Positions 22,893 to 34,711 of a stretch of DNA of 64,000 bases are shown here, piece by piece. Where the stretch lies: positions 47,201,712 to 47,265,711 of the forward strand of contig NC_037682.1 in assembly GCF_003255815.1 (NCBI RefSeq), in the 5' to 3' direction. This DNA comes from Theropithecus gelada (lineage: Eukaryota; Chordata; Mammalia; Primates; Cercopithecidae). The notes under the pieces were generated by a model. The model was not told the origin of the DNA. It saw only the letters and a program-made list of their open reading frames with translations, and did no database searches. The translations under genes were made by a program, and so were the position numbers. How positions within the stretch are numbered: position 1 is the first letter of the stretch; each line of letters starts with the position of its first letter.

Positions 22893-23197
22893 TTTTTTTT
22901 TTTTTTTTTTTTTGAGATGAAGTCTCGCTCTGTCACCAGGCTGAAGTGCAGTGGCGCGATCTAGGCTCACTGCAATCTCCGTCTCCAGGGTTCAAGCGAT
23001 TCTCCTGCCTCAGCCCCCCGAGTAGCTGGGATTATAGGCACACGCCACCACGCCCGGCTAATTTTTTTTTGTATTTTTATTAGAGACGGGGTTTCACCAT
23101 ATTGGCCACGCTGGTCTCGAACTCCTGACCTCAGGTGATCCACCCGCCTCGGCCTCCCAAAGTGCTGGTGTTACAGGCGTGAGCCACAGCGCCCGGC
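22893..23197 (-). mobile_element. Alu, antisense, with target-site duplication
   Basis: TCTCCTTTATTTCCTT flanks it (22,877-22,892 and 23,198-23,213). Confidence 0.95.
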
Positions 23198-23732
23198 TCT
23201 CCTTTATTTCCTTAGCTGGGCCTTTTTTATCTCCCCAAACTCTGTGTTCTTCAGACTTGGCTCTGGGCCCCCATTCTTTATTTCTCTATGCTCTCTTTCA
23301 CAGGTCTAAATAGTACTTATATGTGGATGGATTTTAAAATTATACCTCTACCTGCAAACCTCATTTCTGAGCTCCATGCTTGTACATCCAACTGGCTACT
23401 TGACATATCTACATAGCTGGCTTCCAGATATCTCAAACTTAACGTGTCCCAAAATGAACTTGAGTTTTGCCATCAGAACTCTTCACACTCCAGGCTTCTC
23501 CATTTCAGGTAATGACATGGCCATTCTCTGTGTTCCTCACACCAGATAGGGGAATGTGTTGATGCTTCCCTTCACTTTAGCCTCACATCCAATCCGCTGG
23601 CCAGTCCTGTGATTCTACTTCCAAAGTTCATCTGTAATCTATTGACTTCCTCTCATTTACACCTTCACGCTCCTGGCTACATCATTTCTCATTGGGGTAC
23701 TGCGGTAGCCATCTAACTAGTCTCCCCATTTT

Positions 23733-24041
23733 CTTTTCTTTCTTTCTTTCTTTTTTTTTTTTTTGAGATGAAGTCTCGCTCTGTTGCCAGGCTGGAGTGC
23801 AGTGGCACAGTCTCGGCTCACTGCAACCTCTGCCTCCTGGGTTCAAGCGATTCTTGTGCCTCAGCCTCCCAAGTAGCTGGGACTACAGGCACCTGCCACC
23901 ACACCCAGCTAATTTTTGTATTTTTAGTAGAGACGGAGTTTCACCATGTTGGCCAGGATGCTCTTGATCTCCTGACCTCATGATCCGCTGCCTCGGCCTC
24001 CCAAAGTGCTTGGATTACAGCTGTGAGCCACTGCGCCCAGC
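23733..24041 (-). mobile_element. Alu, antisense
   Basis: Full dimer with a (TTTC)n-type tail at 23,733-23,765. Confidence 0.94.
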
Positions 24042-24639
24042 CTAGTTTCCCCATTTTCATACTTTGCCCCTCTCCTTCAGGTGATCATATAATTTATCAT
24101 CTAAACCAAGTCACTTTCAAGAATGAAAAGGGGCATTATTGATAATTGTACCAGGATAATAGGAATAGACCAGAACTGTCCTGGGCAAAACAGGACAATT
24201 ATTACATTCAGTAGAAATTGTACTTTGAATTTTGGATTTTGATCTCTTCCCCAACTAGCGATACGCTGTATGACACCCTCCTGCAACGCTGGTCAGTGGC
24301 AGTGAGCCGCAGCTTCTGTTCATCCTCAAGATCATGAGGATGAAAAACTGATACTCTGTAGTGTACTGTGTTGCCAGATGATTTTGTCCAATTGTAGGTG
24401 AATGTAAGTGTTCTAAGCATGTTTAAGGTAGGTGAGGCTAAGCTATGCTGTTTGGTAGGTTGAGTGTATTAGATGCATTTTTGACCTATAATATTTTGAA
24501 TTTAGGATGAGTTATCTGGAAATAACCCCATTTGTAAGTCAATCTTATCATATCTTTCCTCTGCTTAAAATCCTTTAGAGGATTCCTACCTCACTTAGGT
24601 AAAATCCAAATCTTTATCTTGGCTTACAAAGCGCTTGTG

Positions 24640-25115
24640 TGATCTGTCCCTGGCCACCCCCCAGCATCATTACATGCCATACCTTCCCAAGCTCCCCACA
24701 CTGGCCTTCTCTCAGTCCCACCAACAAGCCAGCCTCTTATTTGCCACAGAGCCTTTGCACATGACATTCCATCTGCCCCAGACCCTCTTCTCCTTGCTGC
24801 CCACATGGCTGGCTCTTTCTCACCTTGTGAGTCTCTCTTGAAATCCCTCCTCTGTGAGAGGTCTTCCCTGGCTGATCTACTATGGATATTCTTTACTTCT
24901 TAATCAGTTTTTAATATGTGGGATTACTTTACTGATATCTTGGCTTATTCTTGTTTGTTAGGATTTTCTTTTGGTCCATCTGTCTCCCTAGGTTATAAAA
25001 TAGGTCAGAGGAGTGACCACTTTTGTCTTGTTCACCCCTAAATATCTAGTACCAACCAAAGTGCCTGACATATAATGGGGCCTCAACGAATGCTTATTGA
25101 ATGAATGAATGAGTG
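24640..25115 (+). mobile_element. L2 3' end
   Basis: Contains GAGCCTTTGCACATGACATT, GAGAGGTCTTCCCTGGCTGA and GTGCCTGACATATAATGGG, then TTGAATGAATGAATGAG, the L2 tail. Confidence 0.75.
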
Positions 25116-25423
25116 GTTGAATTAATTTATTAATTTACTAATAAAGGAGAAGTTTTATTTTCAAAGTAGGTCAGTTTAGTTTTAGGGAACAGGAAGGTGC
25201 TAATGAAGATAAAAGGGAGACAAAGGGACTGGGAATAATAGCTGCACCAAAGTCAAGTGGAAGCAAGAGGAGATGGGATCAAATCTGCAGGTGATGCGTT
25301 AACACCAAAAGAGTAGAAATAGCTCTTGCTCTGAGAAAGGAAGGGGAGAAGGATGGGGTCAGGGAAGGTAGAATATTTGAGATGGAAGACAAGGGATCCG
25401 AGGGAGTCCAGTTGTATTTGTGT

Positions 25424-25789
25424 ATTAGTCAGTTTTCACACTGCTATAAAGAACTACCTGAGACTGGGTAATTTATGAAGAAAAGAGTTTTAATTGACTC
25501 CCAGTTCTGCAGGCTGTACAGGAAGCATGTCTAACAGGCCTCAGGAACTTTCAATCATGGTGGAAGGTGAAGGGGAAGCAAGCACCTTCTTCATGTGGAG
25601 GCGGGGTGGGGGGTGGAGACGGGGGGAAGTACACTTTTAAGCCACTGAAGTCACTCACTATTATGAGAACAGCATGGGGGAAATCCATCCTCATGATCCA
25701 ATCACCTCCCACCAGGTCCCTCTCCTAACGTTAAGTATTACAATTCAACATGAGATTTGTCTGGGGACACAGAGCCAAACCATATAAAC
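25424..25789 (-). mobile_element. Solo MaLR LTR (MST type)
   Basis: Reads TGTATTAGTCAGTTTTCACA to GAGCCAAACCATATAA, the inverted MaLR LTR ends. It contains a G-rich insertion near 25,600-25,625. Confidence 0.88.
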
Positions 25790-25849
25790 TTGCTTTTGTT
25801 GTACACTACCGCTCCCAAGATTCATCACATTACACTGTTTTGCCCATTT

Positions 25850-26005
25850 ACTTGTCTGTCTGTAGGGCAAGTATGTGAGAAATGAAAGGCAAAAATCATG
25901 TCTGTTTTATTGCATGTTATCATTGTATCCACAGCACCTATTACAGCTCCTGGCAAATAGTAGATGCTCAATAAACAGGTGGTGAAATAAGTGAATGAAA
26001 TGGCT
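25850..26005 (+). mobile_element. L2 3' end
   Basis: ACAGCACCTATTACAGCTCC, GTAGATGCTCAATAAACAGG and GTGAATGAA form the L2 3' end. Confidence 0.65.
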
Positions 26006-26189
26006 AAGAAATACTCTTCACAGGTTGACAGATCTGGGAGGATGGTCCAAATTTGCCTCATGGAGTGTAATAGTGGTGTGATGCTCTCACCCTAGTCTCT
26101 CCCAGGTCTCAGAGTCATTACTGAGAAGGTTCTAGATGTTTTAGTGTGACCAGAAGGGCAGGGTGGAAGGGCATGGAAAGGTGTGGAGC

Positions 26190-26580
26190 TTACAACCTAA
26201 AGCTACCCATTATTATATACAGATTAAAAACAATGCCGTTCTGTGGGTAATGGCATTCACAGCAACCTGGATGGGATTGGAGACCATTATTCTAAGTGAA
26301 ATAACTCAGGAGTGGAAAACAGAACATGTTCTCACTCATAAGTGGGAGCTAAGCTTTGAGGATGTGAAAGCATAAGAATGATACAATGGACTTTGGAAAC
26401 TCAGGGGAAAGGGTGGGAGGGGGGTGAGGAATAAAAAACTACACATTGGGTACAATGTACACTGCTCAGGTGATGGGTGCACCAAATCTCAGAAATCACC
26501 AGTAAAGAACTTTCTCATGTAACCAAACACCATCCATTCCCTCAAAACCTATTGAAATACATTAAAAAATTAGAAAAACC
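26190..26580 (+). mobile_element. L1 3' end, sense, 5' truncated
   Basis: GCAACCTGGATGGGATTGG, GTTCTCACTCATAAGTGGG and TGATGGGTGCACCAAATC are L1 3' UTR. It ends in an A-rich tail. Confidence 0.85.
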
Positions 26581-27569
26581 AATGTCATTCTACAAATGAT
26601 ATATATGATCCAAATGTAACGAGTTTATAGAGGATTCTCAGTTTAAGGGGCTTTTAACTCCAAGTAGCTTAGTTTTCCTAAACGCTGCTTTCATCTGTGG
26701 CCTTATAAACTCTTTTCTCTATCCTTAACAGTTAAGTCATTATAGAGTATTTAGATTATTAAAGGTCACTACAGTCCTGTTTCAAGCTCCAACATCATGT
26801 CTGTTCTAAAGCATCCTGCTCCACCATTGTCGGCTAGATTGTAGTGGGAGTGCTGGGGGGGTGAGGGTTTAGAGAACTCTTTCTCTGCTCCTCTGGCACC
26901 AGCACCTTAGAGAAGGGTGGGGATAGTCCAATTCTGAGATGCCTTTCTATCACACTTCTCAGCCTCAGGATTGGGAAGGGTAGGGATGTAAAGGAGGGGG
27001 TAATCATTTTGGCCTCACCCTAGTTTGATGTGCTTCTAACTGATGCTGATATATATTCTCTACTGATGTGGAGCTCTCCACCGAGTTGGTGGTCAGGGTT
27101 GTTCCTGATGTGAAATCCAGCCCCCTCAGATATGGGGGTGGAACTCCCCAGAGAAGAACAGCTGTATCTACGACTGGTCCTGAAAGTGGTCCTTGTTCCA
27201 AGCCCACTATCTGGGTAAGGTTTACCTTACCTGGCCCAGCCGCTGCCTTTTCCTTAACCTCAGTGGTTTTCTTAATAGACCCACCAGAATGACTGAGGAT
27301 CTCTTCTCTTCCTACCCAGGGGTGCAGAGATCAGAGTTGGGTAAGAAGTCACCCCATCTTCTTTTTAGGCATATTCCACCACTACCTCTTCAGGCTCTGC
27401 TGGTCTGGGCTACTCCATCCTTCAGAAATCCCCGGATGAGAAGCAGACACCAGAATGTTCGTACACGGTGAGCTCTCAGGAACTCACCACACTTCCCTCT
27501 GCTTTGATGGGGGCACCAGAATGAGCTGGCAGTTTTTGCAGCTCAGTGTGCACCCAGCTGGGAAGGCAT
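26581..27569. other. Unassigned segment left of the inverted L1
   Basis: Moderately GC-rich and without Alu or L1. It continues after the L1 at 29,986. Short frames show no known domain. Its origin is not identified. Confidence 0.4.
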
Positions 27570-28282
27570 TTTTCTTTTCTTTGTATTTATTCATTTTTAA
27601 TGTTTTAAAAATTCAACTTTTTATTTTAGAGACAGTGGGTACATGTACAGGTTGGTCTACATACATATATTGAACCCAAGTAGTAAGCATAATACCTAAC
27701 AGGTAGTTTTTCAGCCCACGCTCCCCTCCCTCCTCCTCCTAGAAGTCTGCAGTATCTATTGTTCCCATGTTTATATCCATGTGTGCTCAGTGTTTAGCTC
27801 CCACATATACATAAGAACATGTGGTATTTGGTTTTCAGTTCTTGTGTTAATTCACTTAGGATATGGCTTCCAGCTGCATCCATGTTGCTGCAAAGGACAT
27901 TATTTCATTCTTTTTTATGGCTGTGTAGTATTCCATAGCATGTATGTACTACATTTTCTTTATCCAGCCCACCACTCATGGGCACCTAAGTTGATTCCAT
28001 GTCTTTACTATTGTGAATAGTGTGACAATGAACATATGAGTACATATATGTTTTTGGTATAATGATCTATTTTCCTTTGGGTATACACTTAGCAATGGGA
28101 TTGTTGGGTCTAATGGCAGCTCTGTTTTGAGTTCTTTGAGAAATCTCCAAACTGCTTTCCACAGTGGCTGAACTAATTTACATCCCCACCAACAGTGTAT
28201 AAATGTCCCCTTTTCTCTGCAGCCTCATCAGCATCTGTTGCTTTTTGACTTATTTTTATTTTATTTTATGTATTTTTTTATT

Positions 28283-28573
28283 TTTACTGAGACAGGGTCT
28301 CACTCTGCCATCCAAGCTGGAGTGCAGTGGTGCAATCACGGCTCACTGCAGCCTCAAACTCCCAGGCTCAGGTGATCCTCCCACCTTACCCTCCTGAGTA
28401 GCTGGGACTATAAGCATATGCCACTGCACTTTGCTACTTTTTTGTATTTTTTTTCCAGAGATGGGATTTTGCTATGTTGCCCAGGGTGGTCTTGAACTCC
28501 TGGGCTCAAGTGATCTGTCAGTCGTGGCTTCTCAAAGTGCTAGGATTATAGGCATGAGCCATCATGCCTGGCC
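28283..28573 (-). mobile_element. Alu within the antisense arm of the inverted L1
   Basis: Dimer from GAGACAGGGTCTCACTC to CATCATGCCTGGCC. Confidence 0.93.
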
Positions 28574-29470
28574 TGACTTTTTAATAATTGCCTCTGGCTG
28601 GTGTGAGATGGTATCACATTGTTGTTTTGATTTGCATTTTTCTGATGATTAGTGATGTGGAACATTTTTTTTGGTATGTTTTTTGGCCACTTGTATGTCT
28701 TTTTTTTTGAGAAATATCTGTTCATGTCCTTTGCATATTTGGTTTTTGCTTGTTGATTTGTTTAAGTTATTTATAGGTTCTGGATATTAGATCTTTATTG
28801 GATGCATAATCTGTGAATATTTTCTCCCATTCTGTATATTGTCTGTTTACTTTGTTGATAGTTTCAAAGAAAATGAAATACCTGGGAATACAGCTAACCA
28901 AGGAGGTGAACAATCTCTGCAAGGAGAACTACAAAGCACTACTGAAAGAAATGAGAGATGACACAAATAAATAGAAAAACATTCCATATTCGTGGATTAG
29001 AGGAATCAATATTGTTAATATGGCCATACTGCCCAAAGCAATGTACAGATTCAATGGTATTCCTATCAAACTACCAATGCCATTCTTCACAGAATTAGAA
29101 GAAACTATTCTAAAATTCATATGGAAGAAAAAAAGAGCCAAAATAGCTAAAACAATCCTAGGCAAAAAGAACAAAAGCTGCAGGCACCACATTACCCAAC
29201 TTCAAACTATACTATAAGGTTATAGTAACCAAAACAGCATGGTACTGGTACAAAAACAGACACATAAAGCAATGGAGCAGATTAGAAAACTCAAAAATAA
29301 AGCTGCACACCTATAACCATGTGATCATCAGCAAGGCTGACATAAATAAGCGATGGGGAAAAGACTCCCTATTCAATAAATGGTGCTGGAATAACTGGCT
29401 AGCCATATGTGGAAGATTGAAACTAGACCCTTACTTTTCACCATATACAAAAATTAACAAGAAGAATTAA

Positions 29471-29751
29471 ACAGGTCAGGTGTGGTGGCTCATGCCTGTA
29501 ATCCCAGCACTTTAGGAGTCAGGCAGATTGCTTGACCTCAGGAGTTCAGCCTGGGCAACATGGCCAAACCCGTTTCTACTGAAAATACAAAAAAGTAAGC
29601 AGGTGTGGTGGTGTATGCCTGTAGTCCCAGCTACTCAGGAGGCTGAGGCAGAAGAATCGCTTGTACCTGGGAGGCGGAGGTTGCAGTGAGCCGAGATCGA
29701 GCCACTGCACTCCAGCCTGGACGATGGAGTGAGACTCTGTCTCAAAAAAAA

Positions 29752-29783
<32 letters not shown>

Positions 29784-29790
29784 AAAAAAG
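29471..29790 (+). mobile_element. Alu within the sense arm of the inverted L1
   Basis: Dimer from GGTCAGGTGTGGTGGC to a long A-rich tail (29,743-29,790). Confidence 0.93.
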
Positions 29791-29985
29791 GATGGAGTAA
29801 AGATTTAAATGTAAGACTCACACAATAAAATTCCTAGAAGAAAACCTAGGAAATACCCTTCTTGACATTGGCCTTTGCAAAGAATTTTTGGCTGAGTCCC
29901 CAAAGACAATTGCAACAAAAACAAAAATTGACGGGTGGGACCTAATTAAACTAAAGAGCTTCTACACAGCATTCTTATTTTCCTC

Positions 29986-31589
29986 TATGAACCCCAAATC
30001 TGTATGGAGAAATCATCAGTCTCCACAAACACTGTACTCCCCATGGACTGACAACCCTGCTCTCTCTCTCATTCTTTTCCTCAGTCTTCTCTTTATATGA
30101 ACCAGAGGGTGCAATAGGGATGAGGAGGTGGTTGGTTGCTGAAGGCCTACACCGCTACCTCTTCATAAGCCTTGGGGGCCTATGAGATCTGGCCTTGCTT
30201 CTTGGATGCTCTCTCTACAACATGGGGTACTTGGAGCCTCTTTGGTCTCAGCTGTGGTCAGAGGGAAAAAAATATTACTCAACAACTTGTTTTCCAAACT
30301 TGGGTCAAAAGCAGCCCTCTTGCAATCCTCTAACTTACTAGGTTCACTTTTTTAAATCTCTAATTGTGGGAAAAAATCCAGGTCCATTCTCAGAGAACAG
30401 TGTGCTTTATTTACCCACAAATTCATTATTTATAGAGTCTTGTCAAAGCACATTGTTTAAAACATATTTGCAAAAACTCTAGCCAATGACCTACTTGCAC
30501 CTTTTTTGAAATGACTGAGGGAATTTACGGTAACTCCAGGCTGGGCTCCATGTGCCTTGCTCCCGCAGGATCTGACCTGGGGCGAGTGCGCAATGCACTG
30601 TGGTCTTTGTTTACTCCTGTGCGGGGTTAGACTTAGTACTCTCCAAATAGTGCCATACTTCTCTGTAACACAAAGTCCTCAATCTATTTACCTTTTTGGT
30701 AAAGATGCTTGCAAAATTCATTCGTCCGTTTGTTTGTTTATTTATTTAACATGTATTTAATGAACTCCTAGTATTGGCGGGAACTCTTCTAGACCCTGGG
30801 AATACAGTAGAGAATAAGACAGAGAAGACTAGTGCTCTCATGGAGCTGATGTTTCACTGGAAGTGTTATTATCAAGCTAGTAAGTATTTAAGATCATTGT
30901 ATTACATTATATTGTACATGCATTTGTATATATGCTATACTGCTGCCAAGTTTAGATTGCAGCTGTATAGCATTTGGTTAATAATACCAACACTTAATCC
31001 TATCAGACCAGATTTGAATTTCAGCTTTGTCATTGACTGTGTGGTAGCTAAGGGCATGACATGAAAACATGCTTATGTTAAATTGCCAGATGAAAACACA
31101 GACTACAAAATGATAGATATTGTATCACTTGGTGTTTATGTATTCATATATCTATATACACTTAGGAAATAGATTAGAGGCCAAGTATGAAGGTTCTACA
31201 GTGGTTCTCCTCACCCCTCCCCAATCTTGGCTGATGAAATTAGTATTGCTTTTTATTTTTATCCTTATACTTATTTTGTATTTTTCAAGTTTCCATCAGT
31301 GAACATGTCCGCTTAACTAAGACTCATTCAGCTGAACTATGTCACGGGCACCTTCCTAGGTACTGAACATCCGTAGTGAAAAACCCAACTACACTGTTCC
31401 TGTCCTGATTGGGATTCCAGTGTTCAGATAAGAACAAATAACAAATATTTTATTTATAATATAGTTTAGAGTTTATAGTCCTCTCTCTTTCTCTTTCTTT
31501 CTCTCTCTCTCTCTCCTTATATGGACTAGAAGGTGCAAAGGGAATGAGGAAGTGGTTGGTTGCTGAAGCCAATTCTGTACACAAACACA
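29986..31589. other. Unassigned segment right of the inverted L1, containing a diverged repeat pair
   Basis: The (T)TATATG(G/A)AC(T/C)AGA stretch ending GTGGTTGGTTGCTGAAG occurs near 30,092-30,142 and again near 31,518-31,567, preceded by CT-rich DNA both times. An L2-like piece lies between. No gene is seen. Confidence 0.5.
30700..30870 (-). mobile_element. L2-like fragment
   Basis: TTAATGAACTCCTAGTATTGG, CTAGACCCTGGGAATACAGT and CTCATGGAGCTGATGTTTCA fit an ancient L2 segment. Orientation is uncertain. Confidence 0.45.
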
Positions 31590-32250
31590 ACACACATACA
31601 CACCACACACACACACAACACACATACACACCACACACACACCACACACATACACCACACAGACACACACACCATGCACAACACACATACACACCACACA
31701 CACAACACACATACACCACACACACACATAACACAACACACACACACAACACAACACACACACATCACACAGACACACACACCATGCACAACACACATAC
31801 ACACCACACATACACCACACAGACACACCATGCACAACACACATACAACACACACACAACACACATACACACAACACACACACACGACACACATACACCA
31901 CACAGACACACATACCATGCACAACACACGTACACACCACACACACACAACATACATACACCACACAGACACACGCACCATGCACAACACACATACACAC
32001 CACACACACACCACACACATACACCAGACACACACACCATGCACAACACACATACACACACCACACACACATATCACACACATACACCACTCACATACAC
32101 ATACACCCCATATACTCCACATGCACAGCACATACACACACCACACCCCCCAACACCCCTCCCACACACCACACACACACACACCACACATACACCACAC
32201 ACATACACACCCCACACACACCACACATACACACACACACCCCACAGCAA
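31590..32250. repeat. CA-rich minisatellite
   Basis: About 660 bp of ACAC with a recurring CCATGCACAACACAC landmark near 31,672, 31,782, 31,828, 31,915, 31,979 and 32,038. The landmarks are spaced irregularly, about 46-110 bp apart. The composition lacks stop codons, so frames of about 240-250 codons are open on both strands. They are not genes. Confidence 0.95.
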
Positions 32251-32556
32251 TACATATGCAAACACATAGGTACACATAATGCATACAAATTAATAAAGAT
32301 TACAATAAAATATGCTCCATATTCCAATAATCCTTACTCTGACCTTTTTCCCCAGTGTGATTGCATTTCTTCTCAGGCCTGCTTATCCCTCAGGATTAAC
32401 CAATGGAATTTAGGTAGTTGACCTTGAGAACTAGAGGCCCTACTAATTTCTGGTGAAAGAAGTTTCTTCAAGATAAGGAAGAGAAAATGCTCCATTTTCT
32501 CCTGTAGCTGCTAGATCAGCAGTTAGGATAATAAAAGCTATACTTACAAAAGTTCT

Positions 32557-32843
32557 TTCTTTTTTGTTGAGATGGGAGTCTCACTCTGTCTCCCAGGCTG
32601 GAGTGCAGTGGTGTGCCTGCAACCTCCGCCTCGTGGGCTCAAGCAATCTTCCCAACTCAACCTCTTCAGTAGCTGGGACAACAGGTATATGCCACCATGC
32701 CCAGCTAGTTTTTTTGTATTTTTGGTAGAGATGGGGTTTTGCCATGTTGTACAGGCTGGTCTCAAACTCCTGAGCTCAAGCGATCTACCTGCCTCAGCCT
32801 CCCAAAGTGCTGGGATTACAGGTGTGAGCCACCCTGCTTGGCC
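32557..32843 (-). mobile_element. Alu, antisense
   Basis: ACAAAAGTTCTTTCT and ACAAAAGTTATTTCT flank it as the target-site duplication. Confidence 0.93.
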
Positions 32844-33149
32844 ACAAAAGTTATTTCTAACACAAGAATTTTGCAAAACAACAGCAGCAACAACAACAAT
32901 AAAAAACACTTTGGAGATTGTTACTGTGTTCTGTGAAACACTATAATATCTTATTTAATATTTAGACTTTAATCTATACCTTTGAAACAAAATCATTATT
33001 TTGAAGGAATCTACCAGACTAGAAAAAAAATGATAGTTGGATCCTTGCCAAGTTTTGGCAAGGACATGGAGCTATAGAAATACTCCTGTACTGCTAGAGC
33101 ATGTAGATGCGTTATCCTGGAGAGCAGTGTGACACTTGGAAGCAAAAGA

Positions 33150-34711
33150 AAGACATATGGACTAACAATATCACTCTGTTGATATACATGGTGATGGCAA
33201 TGGTGGCCTGCCTGGTGTGGGCACTGCCAAGATGCTGGCAGCTGAAGGGGAGGCGCAACTGGGCTGTGGGCTCTGCAGAGCCAGAGAGAGCCAGGAGCAG
33301 ACAGGAGCCCCACTCTCCCGGGTGTGGCTGCAGCTGCCTAACCTGTGGCTATGGACCTGGGCATGTCCTGCACTCTTGGCCCCTGTCCCTGCAGGCTCAG
33401 AAGTGCCTACCACTGCTGCCTGGCCTCTCCCCACTCCTGGTGCTCACTCTGATCTCAGAACAAAGTTGAGGTCAAGCCTGGGCACTGTCATCAACTGGCT
33501 GGGTGTGCACACACTTGGGGCAGTGCTGACACGCCAGCCCCCTGCTGCCTCCGCCCCCTCTGGACTTTGGGCACTGATGAGCACAGGAGGGAGGCAAAGG
33601 TGGATGCTGAAGGCAGCTCAGCGATGGCCTGCAGGTGCCCCTCTGCACAAACAGCCTGGGCACCATGAACAGCAGCAGGAGGCAGACAGTCTTCTGGGCG
33701 GAAAGGGGCAGGTCCCCGGTGAAGCCTCACCTTCAAGCCAGGGATGGCTGGAAGCCTGGGAGCCAGGCTTCCAGTTCCATGAACCAGAATGAGAACTTAT
33801 AGTGCCTTTTCCAGGCCTGCCCATGGCCACCCATGGGTCAATCAGCATGCATTTTCTTCCTTCTCAGCCCATAAAGACCCCAAGCTCAGCTAGACTCAGA
33901 CACTCCACAGGACGACCAGCTGTGGAGAGGAGCTGCCCACTCCAGGGTCTCCTCTCTGCTAAAAGCTGGGAAGATGTTGGGACTACCAGTGGTCGGAAGA
34001 GGCTACCCAATTCAGGTCTCTTCAACTTGATGGGATGACCTGCCTGCGGAGAGGAGCCACCCACTCCAGGGTCTCCTCTAAGATATTCTGTCACTCAGTA
34101 AAGCTCTTATTCACCTTGCTCACTCTCCTCTTATCTCTGTATCTCATTCTTCCTGGATGTGGGACAAGAACCCAGGACCCTCCAGACCCACTGGATAGCA
34201 GGACTGAAAGAGCTGTAACACAAACTGGGCTGAAACATCACCCTTGTTTTCCACATTGTGGGCAACATGAAGGAGAGAAGAGAGGAGAGAAGAGCTGTGA
34301 CCCTTAGGGGAGCCCAGACTTAGGAGCTCCCCAAGCTAGGGCTGTGACACCCTCTTTGGGGTTCCATGGTTCCTGGCATCTCCAAGCTTCCAGGTACTAC
34401 CGTGTTCCCTGGGACCCTCGGTGGAAGCCATTTGTGGTACACCTGGTCCAGCCGAAGCCTCACAGGGAGCCCCTGCTGGTGCCTGGAGCTGCCTGCCCCA
34501 CTACAGCCAGTGGGCCTGGCTGTCCCCTTGCTCACTCATGCATCCCCTGCCACTCTGTGCTTGGCTCACCCTTGGCAGGCATGACCTTGGGGCCAGTAGC
34601 ACTAGCCAAATGCAGCCTGCCAGGCAGAGTGGGTGGAATGAGCCCAGCAGGCCTGATCAAAACTTGGGCAAAGGCACCCCTGGCCACAGAGGTTTCCAGC
34701 AAGTGGAGTCG
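33150..34711 (+). mobile_element. Class I ERV-like LTR and flank with internal tandem repeats
   Basis: A CATAAAGACCCC TATA-like box lies near 33,869. It is followed by tandem GGAGAGGAGC...CACTCCAGGGTCTCCTC units, then AGTAAAGCTCTTATTCACC (poly(A)-like) and GGGACAAGAACCCAGGACCC. Frames of 100-190 codons here lack recognisable gag, pol or env motifs. Confidence 0.5.
33905..34080 (+). repeat. Diverged tandem repeat in the LTR-like block
   Basis: GAGAGGAGC(T/C)(G/A)CCCACTCCAGGGTCTCCTCT occurs at about 33,924 and 34,045. A third, weaker copy (GGAAGAGGCTACCCAATTCAG) lies near 33,994, giving a unit of about 60 bp. Confidence 0.8.

Larger units (their letters stand above)
27570..29985. mobile_element. 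L1 with 5' inversion (twin-priming type)
   Basis: The left part (27,570-28,864) is antisense L1 3' UTR and ORF2 end. The right part (28,865-29,985) is sense ORF2 (MKYLGIQLTKEVNNLCKENY to IDGWDLIKLKSFYTAF). The sense part stops just where the antisense part begins in L1 coordinates, the arrangement twin priming produces. Alus interrupt each arm (28,283-28,573 and 29,471-29,790). Confidence 0.85.

Noticed and set aside
31473..32284. Cys-rich 205-252 codon minus-strand frames and His/Thr-rich plus-strand frames
   Set aside because: They lie wholly in the CA minisatellite; several overlapping frames are open at once and no start, promoter or domain supports a gene.
33217..33792. 191-codon frame in the GC-rich block
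   Set aside because: The LTR-like context and GC-rich composition explain the openness. There is no recognisable retroviral or cellular domain.
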